NCBI RefSeq assembly: GCF_028682455.1
Contig: NZ_JANHLD010000001.1
Span: forward strand, 558,001 to 622,000
DNA: 64,000 nt
Direction: 5' to 3'
Origin: Pseudomonas putida
GTDB taxonomy: Bacteria; Pseudomonadota; Gammaproteobacteria; Pseudomonadales; Pseudomonadaceae
In this document: piece after piece, positions 62,981 to 64,000 of the stretch
Position numbering within the stretch: the stretch's first letter is position 1
Layout: the number at the start of each line of letters is the position of its first letter
Translations under genes and position numbers: made by a program
The notes under the pieces: generated by a model
What the model was told of the DNA's origin: nothing
What the model saw: the letters and a program-made list of their open reading frames with translations, nothing else
Databases searched by the model: none

Positions 62981-63970
62981 ATGAGCACCAGCAGTCCGCG
63001 TATCGGCGTCATCGGAACCGGCGCCATTGGCGGCTTTTATGGGTTGATGCTGGCACGGGCCGGGTTTGACGTGCACTTTCTTCTGCGCAGCGAGTTCGAA
63101 GCGGTCAATACCCGGGGATTGCGGGTCGAGAGTGCCGTGCACGGCACGCTGCAGATGCCGGTACAGGCCTACGCCGATGCCAGCGATATGCCGCCGTGCG
63201 ACTGGTTGCTGGTGGGCGCCAAGACCACCAGCAATGCCGAACTTGCCCCTGTGATCGCCCAGGCTGCGGCGACTGATTGCAAGGTCGTGCTATTGCAGAA
63301 CGGCCTGGATGTGGAAGAACGGTTGCGCCCGTTGTTGCCTGCCAACCTGCACCTGCTCGGTGGCCTGTGCTTTATCTGCGTCGATCGGCAGGCGCCAGGG
63401 GTTGTGCGTCACCAGGCCCTGGGCGCGGTGCACCTGGGCTATCACAGTGGCCCGGCGGCGGACGCCGCCGCGCGCCAGTATATTGTCGAAGCCGGGGCCG
63501 ACCTGTTTCGCGCGGCCGGTATCGACTCACAGGCCATGGGTAACCTTGCCCAGGCGCGCTGGCAGAAGCTGGTGTGGAACGTGCCTTACAACGGCTTGTC
63601 GGTGCTGCTCAAGGCCAGCACCACGGCGCTGATGGGCAATCCGCACAGTCGGGCATTGATCCAGGCGTTGATGGCCGAGGTGGTCGAAGGGGCGCGCTCA
63701 TGTGGCCATGAGTTGCCTGAGGGCTATGCTGAGCATCTGTTCGCGGTAACCGAAAAAATGCCCGACTACTGGCCGAGCATGTACCACGACTTTACCGGGC
63801 AGCGACCGCTGGAACTGGAGGCGATCTATGCTCAACCCCTGGCCCAGGCGCGGGAAGCAGGCTGCAGCTTGCCGCGGATCGAGGCCCTGTATCAGGCGCT
63901 GGCGTTTATCGAACGGGGTAATCGCGGGGCAGGCTCGCACCCACAGGCCCCGGGAGGGCGCAACGAATGA
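62981..63970 (+). CDS. 2-dehydropantoate 2-reductase family protein (PanE-like)
   Basis: A 329-aa NAD(P)-dependent reductase with the Rossmann loop RIGVIGTGAIGGFYG at residues 7-21, LLQNGLDVEERL near 104 and KLVWNVPYNGLSVLLKAST near 197, whose Lys and Asn are catalytic in PanE. Many Pseudomonas carry several PanE paralogues, so pantothenate synthesis is possible but not certain. The last 15 residues are encoded by a REP-like sequence. The stop overlaps the next start (ATGA). Confidence 0.87.
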   Translation: MSTSSPRIGVIGTGAIGGFYGLMLARAGFDVHFLLRSEFEAVNTRGLRVESAVHGTLQMPVQAYADASDMPPCDWLLVGAKTTSNAELAPVIAQAAATDCKVVLLQNGLDVEERLRPLLPANLHLLGGLCFICVDRQAPGVVRHQALGAVHLGYHSGPAADAAARQYIVEAGADLFRAAGIDSQAMGNLAQARWQKLVWNVPYNGLSVLLKASTTALMGNPHSRALIQALMAEVVEGARSCGHELPEGYAEHLFAVTEKMPDYWPSMYHDFTGQRPLELEAIYAQPLAQAREAGCSLPRIEALYQALAFIERGNRGAGSHPQAPGGRNE

Positions 63971-64000
63971 GCAAGAACCTGGGCGATAAACTGGTCATTG
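63967..64000 (+). CDS. Start of a downstream gene, possibly a 5'-nucleotidase (cut by window end)
   Basis: ATG 63967 overlaps the PanE-like stop and opens MSKNLGDKLVI before the window ends. The opening resembles a Pseudomonas 5'-nucleotidase family as I remember it, but eleven residues cannot prove this. Confidence 0.4.
   Translation, partial: MSKNLGDKLVI

Overview
The window reads as a Pseudomonas chromosome, closest in gene content to the P. putida / P. fluorescens groups. The support is GC-rich coding, the OprI lipoprotein, an Aer receptor followed by a PAS-GGDEF-EAL gene, a complete kdpFABCDE operon, PctA-type chemoreceptors, and many copies of the short palindrome with core GCGGGCTTGCCCCGC that is typical of Pseudomonas REP elements. 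No rRNA, tRNA, CRISPR array, transposase or phage gene was seen.

Bases 1-19800 hold a group 2 (ABC-transporter-dependent) capsule locus. The export genes kpsM, kpsT, kpsE and an OPX lipoprotein lead a long leftward operon. They are followed by an AT-richer, polymer-specific block: a 1176-aa multidomain protein, a 685-aa protein, a nucleotidyltransferase, a small HAD phosphatase and a nucleotidyltransferase-kinase fusion. The operon ends with Kdo supply genes, kdsA and a kdsB-kdsC fusion. Beyond a shared terminator lie kpsF/kdsD (rightward) and a lone kinase plus kpsC and kpsS (leftward; kpsS runs off the edge). Together these make CMP-Kdo, build the poly-Kdo linker, build an unknown polymer and export it. 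The polymer-specific block is the least described part of the window.

Bases 19800-36000 are accessory and regulatory: a TauE/SafE exporter; a DUF6124-type gene with a structured leader; a D-amino-acid dehydrogenase, RidA and YkvI-like transporter with a divergent XRE-cupin regulator; an amino-acid-type chemoreceptor; a LysR/PACE efflux pair; a lipoprotein; dctA with two GntR regulators; and aer with a c-di-GMP enzyme. Bases 36106-43905 are kdpFABCDE, the high-affinity potassium pump and its two-component system.

Bases 43944-64000 are mostly housekeeping: a patatin-like protein, a CHAD protein, a thioesterase, an Mpo1-like protein, a chemoreceptor, TatD, an MltF-like transglycosylase, a DUF3422 protein, GreB, a Gly/His-rich repeat protein, the YbbAP-TesA group, an L,D-transpeptidase beside oprI, a DAHP synthase, a PilZ protein, a PanE-like reductase, and the first codons of a further gene at the right edge.

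All calls come from reading the sequence and from remembered protein families; no database search was run.
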